From the NCBI GenBank assembly GCA_030062745.1, contig CP099848.1, positions 12,313,568 to 12,377,567 of the forward strand: 64,000 bases of DNA, in the 5' to 3' direction. Of this stretch, positions 36,621 through 49,300 are shown piece after piece. This DNA comes from Capitulum mitella. Taxonomy: Eukaryota > Arthropoda > Thecostraca > Pollicipedomorpha > Pollicipedidae. The position numbers were made by a program, and so were the translations under genes. Each line of letters starts with the position of its first letter. Position 1 is the first letter of the stretch. The notes beneath the pieces are model-generated. The model saw nothing but the letters and a program-made list of their open reading frames with translations, did not search any database and had not been told where the DNA came from.

Positions 36621-39166
36621 CGCCAACGGGAGATGAGCTTGTCGCCACCCGCCGCCACAAAGGCTCAGGCCGCAGGGCGGCGGGCCAATGCTGAATGACT
36701 ACAAACAAACACCGATTGAGAATGGCCGGCAACATCGAAGCTGAAGACCTGTGTGCACTATCCCTGTGTACGAGAAAAACCTACCCGACGTGTCGGAGGC
36801 ACACTTACGTGAGGTAAAATTATTATTCCAATACACCTGCCTCATTGGGGGCCACCATTTGAAGCTCGGATCCCGTCAGAAATGGAAAAGGGAACCGACG
36901 GGCGCTGCAAGAAGGGGCCCAATCCCAGGACGGCGCCGACAGGGGGCTGACCGCACCGACAATATCAGTGGTGTGTGAGACCCCTGTGCCGTGCGGCTCA
37001 CGCCGCAGCGTCTTGGACACCTCTGGCGTGCGTCCGGGGCTAACCCAGGGGCAGGGATGGGAATGGGATGCGGCGCGGACTTACGGGTCCGAGGGGTCCC
37101 GAGCCCGTGATTGGGCAGAGTTTCTATGACCGTTTCATTGAGGGAATGGGCATTCACCCACCCTGGAGGCTTCGCGATGTTTGTGGTGATCCTGCACCAC
37201 TGGCAGGGAAAAGTGGGCCCATGACGTGTTATTAATTAGACAACTGACGTGGGGGAGGAGTACGAGAGGGGGGTGACGGACCACGGGGTGGATGGGATTA
37301 GGAAGCAGTGGAGGCGTACGGGCGCTTGCAGGAATCAGCAGAAACAGCTGGCCTCGAAGGGAGAAATTAGTCACATCATAGAAACAATGCCAATCAACCG
37401 AAATCCGGAATATTCTCCCCGTGGGATGGATGGTTATCCGATTTCATCTCTGTTTGGCCACCAAGTGACCGTGAATCTGAGCGTGATGCAGGAAACCATC
37501 CGTCAACCCTGCCCACGTCCAGACCTCACCGTTCATCTTCATAACCAAAACCCTCGACGTAAAGGGTGAACCGTCTACACGCTGTCCAGATTTGACCTGC
37601 CTCATCCTTTAAATGTTCTTCTGATGGCAGTGACCGCAAAATGCAGCCCGTTTGTGCGCAGGCGCCCCCGTTCACGGCAAGCGACGGCTCCACAACGACG
37701 GACGTGGGCGGCTACAGCTGTGTCCGGCTGGCGACACATGCGGAGGCCCGCGACGCCCTGGTACGGGTCCAGGCGTGTTCCGGCGGCCGCAGGGATCGAT
37801 CAGACCCATTTTGCGCATTGTTGCGGAATGTTGCATAGTGTTGCAAGGGCCTATATCTCCGCAACAGTCAGCCAGAGCGCCAAACGTACACCGCCAGCGT
37901 GCTGGCGAGGCAACAATCGACCAAACAACACCTTGGGTCGAAAGTTGGAAAATGCCGCAATGTTGCAAAGCCACCACCGTTGCAATGGCACGTCACACGG
38001 CTCTATGAAATTCCTGGCTACGTCGAAGGTGTCTTGGTCATTCGTTTCGTTAAAACTCCTCCGATCCCATTCACTTAATCAGGCTCGGGCAATCAATTCC
38101 GTAATTCGACAACCTTGGATGGTGGAAGAGAGTATCGGTACAAGAATTAGGGCGACAGGTCTGGCGGCTCGGCTCCGTTGCATCCATCAAATCCAACTGA
38201 TCACGGCAAAATGAATCTTTATATATTCAGTGTATCTAATCAGGGGAGTAGGCAAGGTTGCTGTTGGTGCTTGGCGGATCTGACTGGACCTGTTGGCTTC
38301 CGGTGTTTATAACTACAGCTTTGGCTGTTTTGGGCGTGCCAGTCTTACTGGAAATACTCCATAGCGACAGTGAGCTGTTGTCCAGGGCGCCTTCCCCGCC
38401 CGTGCGTTCGTCCTGAGGTATTCAGCTTGTGATGGAGTTGCGAGCAGGAACGACCGCAGAGAGCCGAATCAAAGGCGGCCATTGCTGTCGTGAACTTTGA
38501 TTTGGGACGCGTGTGCAGCGACAGTGTTTTGGGCTTGCTTCGTTAAAGAACGACTTCACATTCTAGTCTTGCACCCAAATGACAACGTGTCCAATTTGCA
38601 AAAGATCCTTGCTTACACGAGCGTAAGACGAGTGGAAAAAAACTTGAAGACACTTGAAAGTTAGCAGTTAGCACTAATTAGTTATATTCTATGTAGCGCC
38701 TGAGAAATATACAACGTAAAATAGTGAAAAAAGAACGCCGAGACTCTTCTCATTGTGCAGAATTTAAACTACGTGGCAGATTTGGTTTCACGCAGAACTG
38801 CTATGAATAGTCTCACATATTTCAGAGTCCGTTGGTTTCTTTGTGAATTTCATCCGCTGTCTCATGGGCGTCAGGTCCGAGCTGCCTTCCGAACACCCCT
38901 TTTCCGGTACAAATAAAGTGCCACTTAAGCCTCTGTTCTCACTCTTACAGTTCCGAAATAAGCAGCATTTCTCGAAGGAACTCGTAACAACACCAGGCTG
39001 AAACTTATGAATTCCACCCACTGCCAACTAAGGACAGAACGTTTCCACAGTTAACGGAGATGCAAATGCCATTTTCAAGTCCATTCTTTACTTGTGACGT
39101 CATACCACATGCGTACTGTTAATTTGGTCGTTAAGGTGAGGAGGCGTCTGCATCCCCTTTTACCTA
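36621..39166. other. No gene recognised
   Basis: Short overlapping ORFs without domains. A TTGCGCATTGTTGCGG-type low-complexity patch is at 37,808-37,845. Confidence 0.5.
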
Positions 39167-39796
39167 AGGCTGGCCGTCCACTTGCACTATTCGGCGCGTA
39201 ACCGAATGACCGAATGGCGGAAATTACGCACCGAATTCTGGGACGCCGTCCACTGGTGCTTTTGACTCGCCGAAAGAATTTCCCATGACTTTCATAATGC
39301 AAAACAGCAAAACAAACACTTCTTTTCTTTTAATGGATTAGTAATGCATTAATAACAATCACAATGAAAATTAATTTTGCCACATTCATATGCATATCTG
39401 GACTGTTCTTATATCACAGTTAAGTAATTCCAACGATCATACCTGCGACAGAAAAGTTGTCCAGTTGACTACAGCATCCTGTAATTTAGCACTGCCACAA
39501 CAAGTTCTAATATATCCTTCAATATCACGACAATTTGGACGGAAGTACTTACTTCGTTGTCCTCTGTGAGTCGACTTCCATCAAACACGCTTGCGTCTCA
39601 ACAGCTGTTTGCCGCCGAACGGCCGAAAAGTTGAGCTTTTTCTACTTTTCGGTTCGGCGCCGAAAAGTTGAACGCGCCGACTGGCGTATTCGGGCGTTCG
39701 GCGTCAGCTGACGAACATTTCCCCTTGGCCCAATGTTAAATTCCGTCGTTCGGTCAGTCGGCTACGCGCCGAATGGTGCAAGTGGACGGCCAGCTT
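39167..39796. mobile_element. ~630-bp MITE with GCTGGCCGTCCACTTGCAC termini
   Basis: Left end GGCTGGCCGTCCACTTGCAC followed by TATTCGGCGCG; the right end is its diverged reverse complement. The interior is AT-rich and non-coding. The ends resemble PIF/Harbinger-type elements and TAA lies beside the ends, but the target duplication is not clean because a further end abuts at 39,798. Confidence 0.6.
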
Positions 39797-39884
39797 TAAG
39801 CTGGCCGTCCACTTGCACCATTCGGCGCGTAGCCGACTGACCGAACGACGGAATTTAACATTGGGCCAAGGGGAAATGTTCGTC
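39710..39884. repeat. Perfect hairpin: 87-bp inverted arms, 1-nt spacer
   Basis: 39710-39796 and 39798-39884 are exact reverse complements. The left arm is the right end of the MITE at 39,167; the right arm is a second copy of that end pointing away. Confidence 0.97.
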
Positions 39885-40181
39885 ATAACAGTTTCATTTG
39901 TTTCCCCAGCCAATGACAGACTTTTGCACCAAACAGAATGTCGACTTTTCGCTGCACGGGCAAGTTTTGTTCAATGAGGTAAAAAACGGGTGCTTCTTGA
40001 CCTAATGCTCGAATTTCCGTGAAGTTTATATTTTGCTAAACAAACTGTTGAGCCATACACATTTCTGTTATGTTAACGAGGCGACGGCTCCGTTCATGAA
40101 TTGGTCGGACCGTGCCGAAGCGTCCTGATACCAAACAAAAATGAAGTGAATCTGGTCCTGTTTGAGGCTAACGCAGACCAC
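39885..40181. other. 5' flank of protease start codon
   Basis: Contains an open frame in register with exon 1 from 40101, but no in-frame ATG before 40182, and an acceptor-like AACGCAG at 40170-40176. No TATA box seen. Confidence 0.4.
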
Positions 40182-40313
40182 ATGTCGCGCCAGGTGTCCG
40201 GCAATCCGGCCTCAATGATCAAATACAACCTGACGGAGTTCCCGGATGACCAGGATGGCGAATGTCCGCTGGATTCGGTCAACACGGGCCGAACCCACGT
40301 CCGGTTCCACTCG
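40182..40313 (+). CDS. Exon 1 (coding): cytoplasmic N-terminus
   Basis: Encodes residues 1-44, beginning MSRQVSG and ending HVRFHS before a GTGAGT donor in phase 0. The acidic [13 protein letters not shown] stretch and FHS end resemble the cytoplasmic tails of ECE-type proteins. The start is the only in-frame ATG before the conserved part. The open frame continues upstream without a good ATG, and an acceptor-like CAG lies at 40174-40176, so an upstream non-coding exon is plausible. A tiny upstream ORF (ATG AAG TGA) sits at 40141 in another frame if that stretch is transcribed. Confidence 0.75.
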
Positions 40314-43300
40314 GTGAGTCGGTCTTAACGCAGTTCAGTCAACGACATTTCTCCAAAAAAACCTCGACGCTAATGGCGTCGGTGGCGTATGGACGGCTGG
40401 TGGCATTCTGAACAAATGTTATCGTTCTTCCTTTTACATGTTATTTCGTTACTGTATTGCTTTTGGGTACCAGGATGTGGCTTTCCGCCGCTGCAGTGCA
40501 GTTTCACATGTCCTGCGTACGTCGTTCTACGCCTGTCTGCGTGTTGCGCTGCTCCCAGACCCGACCATTGATCATCGCCGCCTCCCCTTCCCCCTCCTCT
40601 CCCTCCCTCTCCAGTAACAGAAATCCATGCACCCCGGGGAGGAGGCGAAAACGCCTCTGCCCTGAGGTGATGAAGAGACGCCACTGTTCCAGGGCCGGTC
40701 CATCTGGGCGAGCCGGAGCACGCTGGAGAAGGTGCTGTTCGCCTTCTGTCTGGTGCTGGTGGCCATCGTCGTCCTCCTGGTGTTCCTGATGGCCAAACAG
40801 GACGCCAAAATCATGTACCTGCACCTCGGACACGGCATCGGCCATCATCACAGTGAGTGTTTCCCGAAAGGCGCGGATGAGCATCTCAGGCAATTGCATC
40901 TTCTAATCAACCCGGCAGTATTTTGTTGCATCGGATACCATATCCCGGCTTTAATGAAAATGTAACGTGCCCAGGCATAACTGTTGAGTGGCAATCTGTT
41001 GTTCGGGACTGCTACTGGATTTCCTAGAAACACTCTGTATCAGTAATCCATACTCGACGGTCGATGACATAGGCCTGCTAGGCCGCTGGACCAACCAGAA
41101 AAAAACGCTTACTGATAGCTGTTATTGGCTTTTCCGTCTTTGTGATGTTTCTTTGTGATGTTTCTTCAATTCTTTTTTAAATGATGGCATGAAAATGTGA
41201 AATAGGTAAGTTCGCAAATGGACAATATGGCAGTCTTTTTAATTCATGTTGTCTTCTTGGCGTTATTTAAAAATTACTCCTTATTTCATATTTTCGAAAT
41301 TAGTCATCATTTTTCAACACCTTTTGTGACGCGTTTTTGCACATTGTTTTCACCATTAGCACATCCGTAACGGGTGTGACCAAGGAGCATCGTTGCAATC
41401 GCTTCATATCCAAAAGAAAAACACCTTACGAGTGCTCCCAACGGCCGTAGGATGTGACGGGATCACGTCTTTGGAGAATGTTAGCACAAGCCCCATGATT
41501 CTGCATGAGAAGGCATAGAAAGAAATGACCCGGAGTGACTCCACCCAACCAGTTATGAAATTATTCTTCATCATCGCTCGAAATATGAAGGTTTATGCAT
41601 CTGTAATAAATAGTAGTACAACGTACCGTTTCAGCTTTGGCAATAGGCGAGACTGTTTGAGCGGAAATGCCCGTGACAATGAGACGCTCATGTGACAGGC
41701 CATTATCCTGCGATTCGTAACGAGTTTGACGAATGCGGCGACACTTCTTTAGCAGCCAGTCGCGGCTGATACGACGACAAACAGCTGTTGGATTCCTTCC
41801 GATCGTGGCATTTTCCTGCGAAGAGGGCGACGTCGGACACGACACCACCGCTGTGCCTGTGGAGCTCGACACGTCCTCCGTCAATAGGGTTACCGCTGGG
41901 GCGGAGCTGCCACTGGGCCGGAGCTGTCACTGTGGTGGAACTGTCACTGGGGTGGAGCTGCCACTGGGCTGAAGCTGCCACTGGCGCGGAACCGTCTCCG
42001 GGACGGAGCTGCCACCGGGACGGAGCTGTAACTGGGGTGGAGCTGTCACTGGGCGGAGCTACCATTTGGGCGGAGCTGTCATTGGGGCGGAGCTGTTACT
42101 GGGGTGCAGCTGCCACTGGGACGGAACTGCCACTGGGATGGAGCTGCCACTGGGATGGAGCTGCCATTGGGGTGGAGCTGCCACTGGGGTGGAGCTGCCA
42201 TTGGGATGGAGCTGCCACTGGGGTGGAGCTGTTACTGGGGTGGAGCTGCCATGGGGTGGAGCTGCCACTGGGGTGGGAGCTGCCAATGGGATGGAGCTGC
42301 CACTGGGGTGGAGCTGCCCCTGGGGTGGAGCTGTCACTGGGGTGGAGCTTCCAGCGGAGTTTGGACCAACTTCATCTCTCACCGACATCACGTCCGTCAG
42401 ATTTGAGATCACCAACCGTGGCGACACGGCCGGACATCATTCTCCCCGGGACGGACACCATGTCCACCAGGCCACGTCACCACGTCATCAGCGGACAGCA
42501 GGCCTACAAGATGTGACATCACAAGGGGATGGGATCCAGGTTTCCTAGGATATCGTCATTGGACGGGACGCCTACCAGACGTGGTCGTTTAAGCGTACAA
42601 CATGTCTGATCTCGATGTCACGATTCCATCGAAGCTTATGTCCGCCGAACGTGCCTGTACCAACCAACACTGCTTCCAGCGGATGGATTCATGCTATGTG
42701 ATGGGGTGATGCCATCTCTCCTGACGTCGCCACAACGCTACGTCCGCCCCACATGACGCCCCCAGCTGGCTAAGCGACTGCCATTTGTTTAACGTCACCA
42801 GAGGCGGCGACCTCCGCCGTTGATGGGCTCATCAGCGGCCCGGATGCGGGCGCTGGGCCGGACTCGGCCGTCGGGAGAGAGCGGTCGCATCGGGCCCGGC
42901 TGGTGACACGCGGGTCTGGGTCCGAACCCGGCTGGTGGCGGGGCCGAACCCAAGGGGTTGTCCTCTAGGGCGCCGCTGAGGGGCCCGGTGTCACGTCTGG
43001 CAATAAATAGGGACTGATATTGCCGTTATATGAATCCGATTGTTCTGGGACTTCTCCGAGGTCAGTAAAAGTCAAAAGATTGACTGACCGCAGTTCATGA
43101 CCTTGACATAAGGTAATCTCGACCGAAGTACGGAGCCAAGTGCGGAAGTCTCACCACGGGTGATACCCATTCATGGTATTAAGATTGGGTGCCATAAAAC
43201 ATCTTAATCGTTTCCTGTACGATAGCGATCATCGCTGTACCATAATTTCCCCATAACATTTGCCTTCTGTGGATTTACAGGATGTGAAGGGATTAAAGTC

Positions 43301-46300
43301 AAATTTGCAAGGAGTACGTAAACAGATTATTTCAGACTCCACCAAGCAAATGGTCATGTCGGTTGCTGCATGGTAACTTGATGAAAACCTCAGGGGGGGG
43401 GGGCGGTTTGAGTCCGCCCTTCACTGGCGCGTGTTAAAAACCATTGCGAATGCCTCTATGCTCGATCGTCATCCGCAAAAGTGCGTAGACATTATTTCGA
43501 CCAGAGGCCCACAATTGTCCTTCAGGCCTCTTCCTCCTTTCGGTGCACGTGCCCTCTGTATAAGGACCCCTCCGCTGCAACCCCAGGCCTCCCCCGCTCT
43601 CTCTCCGCGACTGTGTCCCGTGCAGGAGTATCTCCACTCCGGCCCCCAGACCTCCCCCGCTCTGCCGGCGTAAATCTGTACCCCGCAGGTGGAGCCCGTC
43701 CCGTGCGGTCCCCAAGCCTCTCCCCGCTCCTCTGGTGTCCCCGTATCCCGCAGGAGGAGCGCCTCCCCTGCGACCCACAGGCCCTCATGCCTGAGACCCG
43801 ACCGGCACACGACCGGTCACAAAGCGCGGCCGTCGCCGAGTCCCTGACATCCCGCGCTGCGCCCGTCTGCAGGGCCGTCTGACGAGATGCCCGCTGTTTA
43901 ACGCTGATGCGTCCACTCTGCTGGCCCGACGGTGGTTCCTGTTCACCTGGATTTGGTTATCGGTGGGACACGCGAAATGGTGGTGCTGATAATGATATGA
44001 CGAAATGATAGTCCCGAAAATGTGGTTTATATTGGAGAGCTGTGAAGAGAATGCTGGTAACCAGGGCCATAGGAGCATCCAGAAAAAGCGTGGGACGGGG
44101 TGGGGGCGGAGGGGGTCGCAAAGACGTTTCTTTTCATAGGGCCAGTGAGAAATTCCCTCAGAAGAGGGGCGGGAGGGGCATGTGGCCCTCCTGTCCCCCC
44201 CCGCCCTCGTTCGTATCCCATGCTAGTAACGCAGCGGTGTCCGGGAAGTAAGGATGTTGGTAGGTTTGCTGTTGTGTCAAGATCACTCCGCTGGTAGAAG
44301 CCAGCCACAAAACTCAGCGATGCAGAAGAAACGCCTGCCAAACTGGATCCGTTGACGATTTATGGTGCAATCGATCTTGCAGCATGTCATATTAACCATG
44401 TCAGAGATAAATCATCTTGAAGCTGCTAGTGGCAGAGGAGCTGTAATTCAACGCCGATTATTGACCGCAAAATGTCCGTGGTACTCAGCGGCCGACACGT
44501 TTAATGTTTGTTAGGTTTCTCCTTGCCACTCGTCGTTTTGTTGGAATGCCGAATGGCACCTTCAGTTTAAACCTAGAGTAAATAAATAGGATCTATCCAG
44601 ATAAATAGAAACTCGTCTAAAACATATGGGGATGCGTTCTCTCGCGAACGCGCCAACCCCCGCGTCCAACCATTTCCTCACCCCACCAGCTGATCAAGAG
44701 TGGTCACGTGTTCCGTCGCAGCCTCGCCCTCGCCCTCGCCCTGGGCTGCGCTGGGCCCCGCCGAGCGCCCCACGACTCCGTCCTCCTGCTTTTCCCCTGT
44801 GACTGCTGACAAGGCGTTCCGCTTTCAGCTTCAGCTTACCCCGGCCGGTGCACTCTAGCTGCTCCGTCCACCGGACGGCAATCGCAGCTGTGCCGAGGCG
44901 GCAGCGGCCGCCGGGGAGACACCGGCCAGGCGACCGAGGACGGCGCCCCATCTGTTCTGTCGCCTCCTGACTGTGTAGCTGCAGGGTGGAGGGGCGCAGA
45001 GGACGATGAGAAGGGAAGGAGAAGAGAGGGGACGAGGGAGCGGAGGCCACGGCCGCCGAACGTTTACGTGCTAGTGCCGTTACATGGTTTGTTTATTAGG
45101 GTCATCACGCGGTTTACCCTATCGCAGACAAAACGTCTGTTCGGCCTGCCTCCGGTGCTGACAGGGACTTTCTTCTTCTTGGCCGACAGCAGAGGCGAGC
45201 CCAGGCCAGCGACGTCGACGACCTTGACGTACTTCCACAGGCCTACCTGTGGTGGTTGCCCAGAAATCGATAGCGCAGAAAGAGCGGCCTACTTTCCTGT
45301 TGCTGCGACACATTGTTCCTCATGTTTGAGACTGGATTTTATTCGGGTTTCACGGCGGCTAGATTGGCGCTCTTTGCTGTCTGATCCAGGCAAGGCATCG
45401 CTGCAGGGGAAAGTTGCCATAACATATTTGAACGCCTTTGAAGCCCTGAGATAAATGACTGCGTTCTTTTGAGGACGAGAGAGCCAGTCAGCTCGTTCGT
45501 CCAGAGGCCCGAGGATAAATGCCGGCAGCCTCTGCTGCAGCGGCGGCGACCAGCGGTCCCCCGTCCGTCTGACAGCGCCATCGTTCTGTCGGTCGCGTTA
45601 TTGCGGCCGGTACTGCGTGCGCCGGCAGCGCGACCGGCGTCCTCTCGGACCTGAGTGGACGAATCGATCGCCCGTGTGGTGTTCGCGTTCTCGCTATTGG
45701 CGGCTTTAGCCGACATTTGGCCGGTTCCCGCGCCGGGATCATCGTGTGTTGGGACCCCTTGCGACAGGAATGTGTTACGATTCCCTGTGGCAGAAAGGTG
45801 TTAGGATCTCCTGCGGTAGAAAGGTTGTCAGGATGACCATTTATGTTCTTTTTTCGTCGCTTTGTCCATAAAATTCAAGTATATACATACGGAATACGTT
45901 CTTTATTGAGAGCATTGGTTTGGAGTGACCACTTGTCAATGGCGAGATTTTTATAAGGCAGTTAAGAATATAAAAAGGCCTAGAAAAATGCGAAATGCTT
46001 GACTACTGAATCCAAATGAATTTTGCCGCAAGACAAAGTAGCCATGAGGCTGATTAACTGAGTCATCTAATCCTCCCTTGGCCACGCTACCGCTCTCCCT
46101 GTTAGAGACACTTTTGGCCACCCCCGAGCTCTGCAGCAGCGCTGTGGTTCGTTGGCCCCCGGCTGACCCTGACTCTGCGCGGTGCCCTGTGCTTGTTTGC
46201 CGGTGATGCCCGCTGCTTGTTTCTGATCAGGCCGGCCAGCCGGTGCCGGTCGATAGCCGTGACGCCGTGCTGGCGGTCTGCTGGGCCGCTCTTTATCGCG

Positions 46301-49300
46301 GGCCTGTCCGTCGGTCCGGCCGCCGTGGGCTCGCGTGATCGGGGCCTCGGCGTGACACAGCGCCCGACCGTAACGATCGGACGTCCAGCGTGAAGTGTGG
46401 TGGTGTCGGTGGAGTGCCGACGGCCGGCCGCTCCGCAACAGCTGCATCTTTCATAAACAGCGGGGGGGGGAGTCGGGCGAGAACTCCGACGGGCTCAGGC
46501 GCGGACCCAGCGGTGAGACGGAGTAGGGACTACCTACTTCCCGGATTTTCACATGACACCGGCCGGCTGAGTAGTGGTGCGGATTACGGAAAACGCTCTC
46601 CCGCCCATTTCCCGTGACCTGGATCCTTGCCTGGAGACAACCGTGAAACCGTGCTCTGGCAGAGCGGCCTGTGGCAGGAACTTAGAGAAAAACGTAGTGA
46701 AAGGACAAAGTACATAGTCTCTGAATACTTGAACTGCCCGGATATTTAAACCTCCTTCGCATCGGAGTTTCTTCGTAATGCGCACGTATAGGGTGAGGGA
46801 CAGGGGTATGACCGCCCAACCATTTCTACACTGTGTGGTCTAGAGCGCCGCGGAAAAATACCAGTCGTGTGGTATCAGATACATTGTGGATGCCAGTCGC
46901 GTGACCAAGTCTCGCGAATGGTGTCCCGTTTTAATATCTCATATCAACAGGTGACCTTTCAGGTCGGGTCAAAGGTCAAAAATTGGCAGAACGTCGTACT
47001 TTTTCGAATTTAAGCGCAAATAAACGCCAAAGAATAAATGATCACAAAGTCAAAATGGTATAATAGTGCACGACAGTCGATCATGAGTCCATTTGTGTCC
47101 CGCATAATTGTATGTCACTCATGGAGTCCGATCCAGGTCATACTGGGTCACTCCTTGTCCAGCGGGGTCGTCGGCTTGAATGCATTCTCGGAGCTGCAAA
47201 AGTTAGTTTGATAGATGCTAAAGTCAAATGTCGCATCTGAATTAACCAGCACTACTGTCGAATGACATTTTAAGGTCATGGCAGGTCACCCAAGGTCATA
47301 TTATATTATCTAACGTTGTCTTATAGGTGTATAGGTGTATCCAGTGACCTAGAATGATCTCGGATAATTATGATACCTTGGATAAATCGTGACTTGGATG
47401 TGTTGAAAGGCGTTTTTTGAGTCAATATCCATCGCAAAATCTATTGGTAAATACGTCGTGGCAGTGTAGGCTCATCATTCCGCAGCAGGCACCGCTCCAC
47501 CAGTCGGAGCAAATGTCGCTTTGCTGCATTCCGCCTTCGTTTTATGAAAGAAACGATAAATTGTTCCAAATTTATATCTTTCGATTCCTTACAATTCAAG
47601 CAGTCCGAATACATTGGACCCTGCTATTCGCGACGTTGCCATTCGCGGGCTCACGTATTCGAGGATTTTTTGGGGAAATTGTTTAAAATCACAGGAGAAT
47701 GCCACCTGCATTTTTCGTAGCGGAAACTGTTCCTAGCGGCTCATAGTGCTTTTATTGCATAGTTATGGTAAAAAATACTGTTTTATATACTTATGCTATG
47801 CAGTTTCTACCGGTGCAGGTTTTTTTAAGTATGTGCTACGCGGCACATGGAACACTGTGCCCAGTAAGAGGTGTGTAATAATGTTTTTGTGTATGCATCT
47901 GTGCAGCTGTTTAGGAAGTACTCTTCCGTAACTGGACGTTGAAATGCATTAATTGACCTCTTAGAGATTCTGTAGGTAATGGGAATAACTTAAGCCGTAA
48001 AAGTAGCGGTTTTGGGGTAGGTTTGGTCTTTTCGCGGATTCGCGTTATTCGCGGGGGGGGGGGGCGGTACATAGTCCCCGCCAATAGCAGGGGTCCACTG
48101 TTTGTAGATTGTTTTGTCTATCGATTCTTCCCTGGTTTTGATGGAATGTCAATAAAGGTAAATTTGGGTATTTGTTAGGTTTCTTGAAACTTGGCAAAGC
48201 ATTATAGGTGTATTTAAACGCATGTATCGAAAATGCCTTCATCCCTGGCAAAATTCCGACCAGCAAAATTCCGACCAGGTTTAGTCAGGGTGTGCCAGTG
48301 AAAACGGAGTATTCCGGAACAGTCTACCTGTGCCCCGTTGTCTTCCTGTGGGACATGGCGATCCGCACGCTAGCCGCTGTTTTCACTACGGATCAAAAGG
48401 AAATGAATGGGATCCAAAAATTTTCGCAAAGGCTCTAAGCATTTGCTTTAAGATATAGCTATGGGTTGAACTTATGAGGAATGCCACGAGCTGGTTTCAA
48501 AATTCCGCAAAGGGAAACACCCGTTTTAGCTCGCATTTAGACCCAGCAGCGTGGTTTTCCTTCTCAGCCGATTTCTGAAGACAAACTGTGACGCGAAAAG
48601 GATTAGTCCAGGACCGCTAACGTCCTCCTCCGTCCCTGTTGACCAGCCCGCGGCTTCTTCCAGAGGACTTCTGCTTGACGCCGGCGTGTGTGGACGTGGC
48701 GGCCACGATTCTGGACTCGATGGACATGTCGGCCGATCCGTGCCAGGACTTCTACCAGTACGCCTGCGGCGGCTGGGTCAAGTCCAACCCTATCCCGCAC
48801 GGCCAGAGCATGTGGGGTTCATTCCGCAAGCTGTGGCAGCAGAACCAGCTCGTCATCAAAAACGTGCTCGGTGAGTTGGGCTGTGCGTGTAGCGGCCGCC
48901 GATTGTGATAGCGGCCGGGCCTGGAAATGTGTTGCGGCGGCCGGGTTCCGTCGACGTCCCGCGCGTGACGGGGTGGGAGCTTATTTTTAGTGTGCAATGG
49001 AGGCGCTCGTCCTTGGCAAGTTCAAGACAAGACTCATCTAGGATGACAACGTCATAGAGGCATGGAATGGGTGTGGGGGAGGGGGCAGCGTGGGACTTTT
49101 GGAAACGTTAGCATTGAGCACTGCAGCACGTAAAGAAAGAATTTAAAAATAATTTCAGCCCCTCACTGAAAAAGCCCATCCGGTAGTAATCCAGAGGATG
49201 ATGTCGCTTCTGATGGCTTCGAGGTCCGCCAATGGAGTGTTTGCCCGCAACTCTGCGCATTCAGCCCCGATCTCTGCGGCCACTGGAGGCAGGTGTCCCA

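Noticed and set aside
40101..40181. N-terminal extension of exon 1
   Set aside because: The frame is open but has no ATG; a splice acceptor or UTR explains it better.
41788..42516. 242-codon ORF (+) over the 17-bp array
   Set aside because: Low-complexity product of a 17-bp minisatellite inside intron 2; equivalent ORFs exist in other frames.
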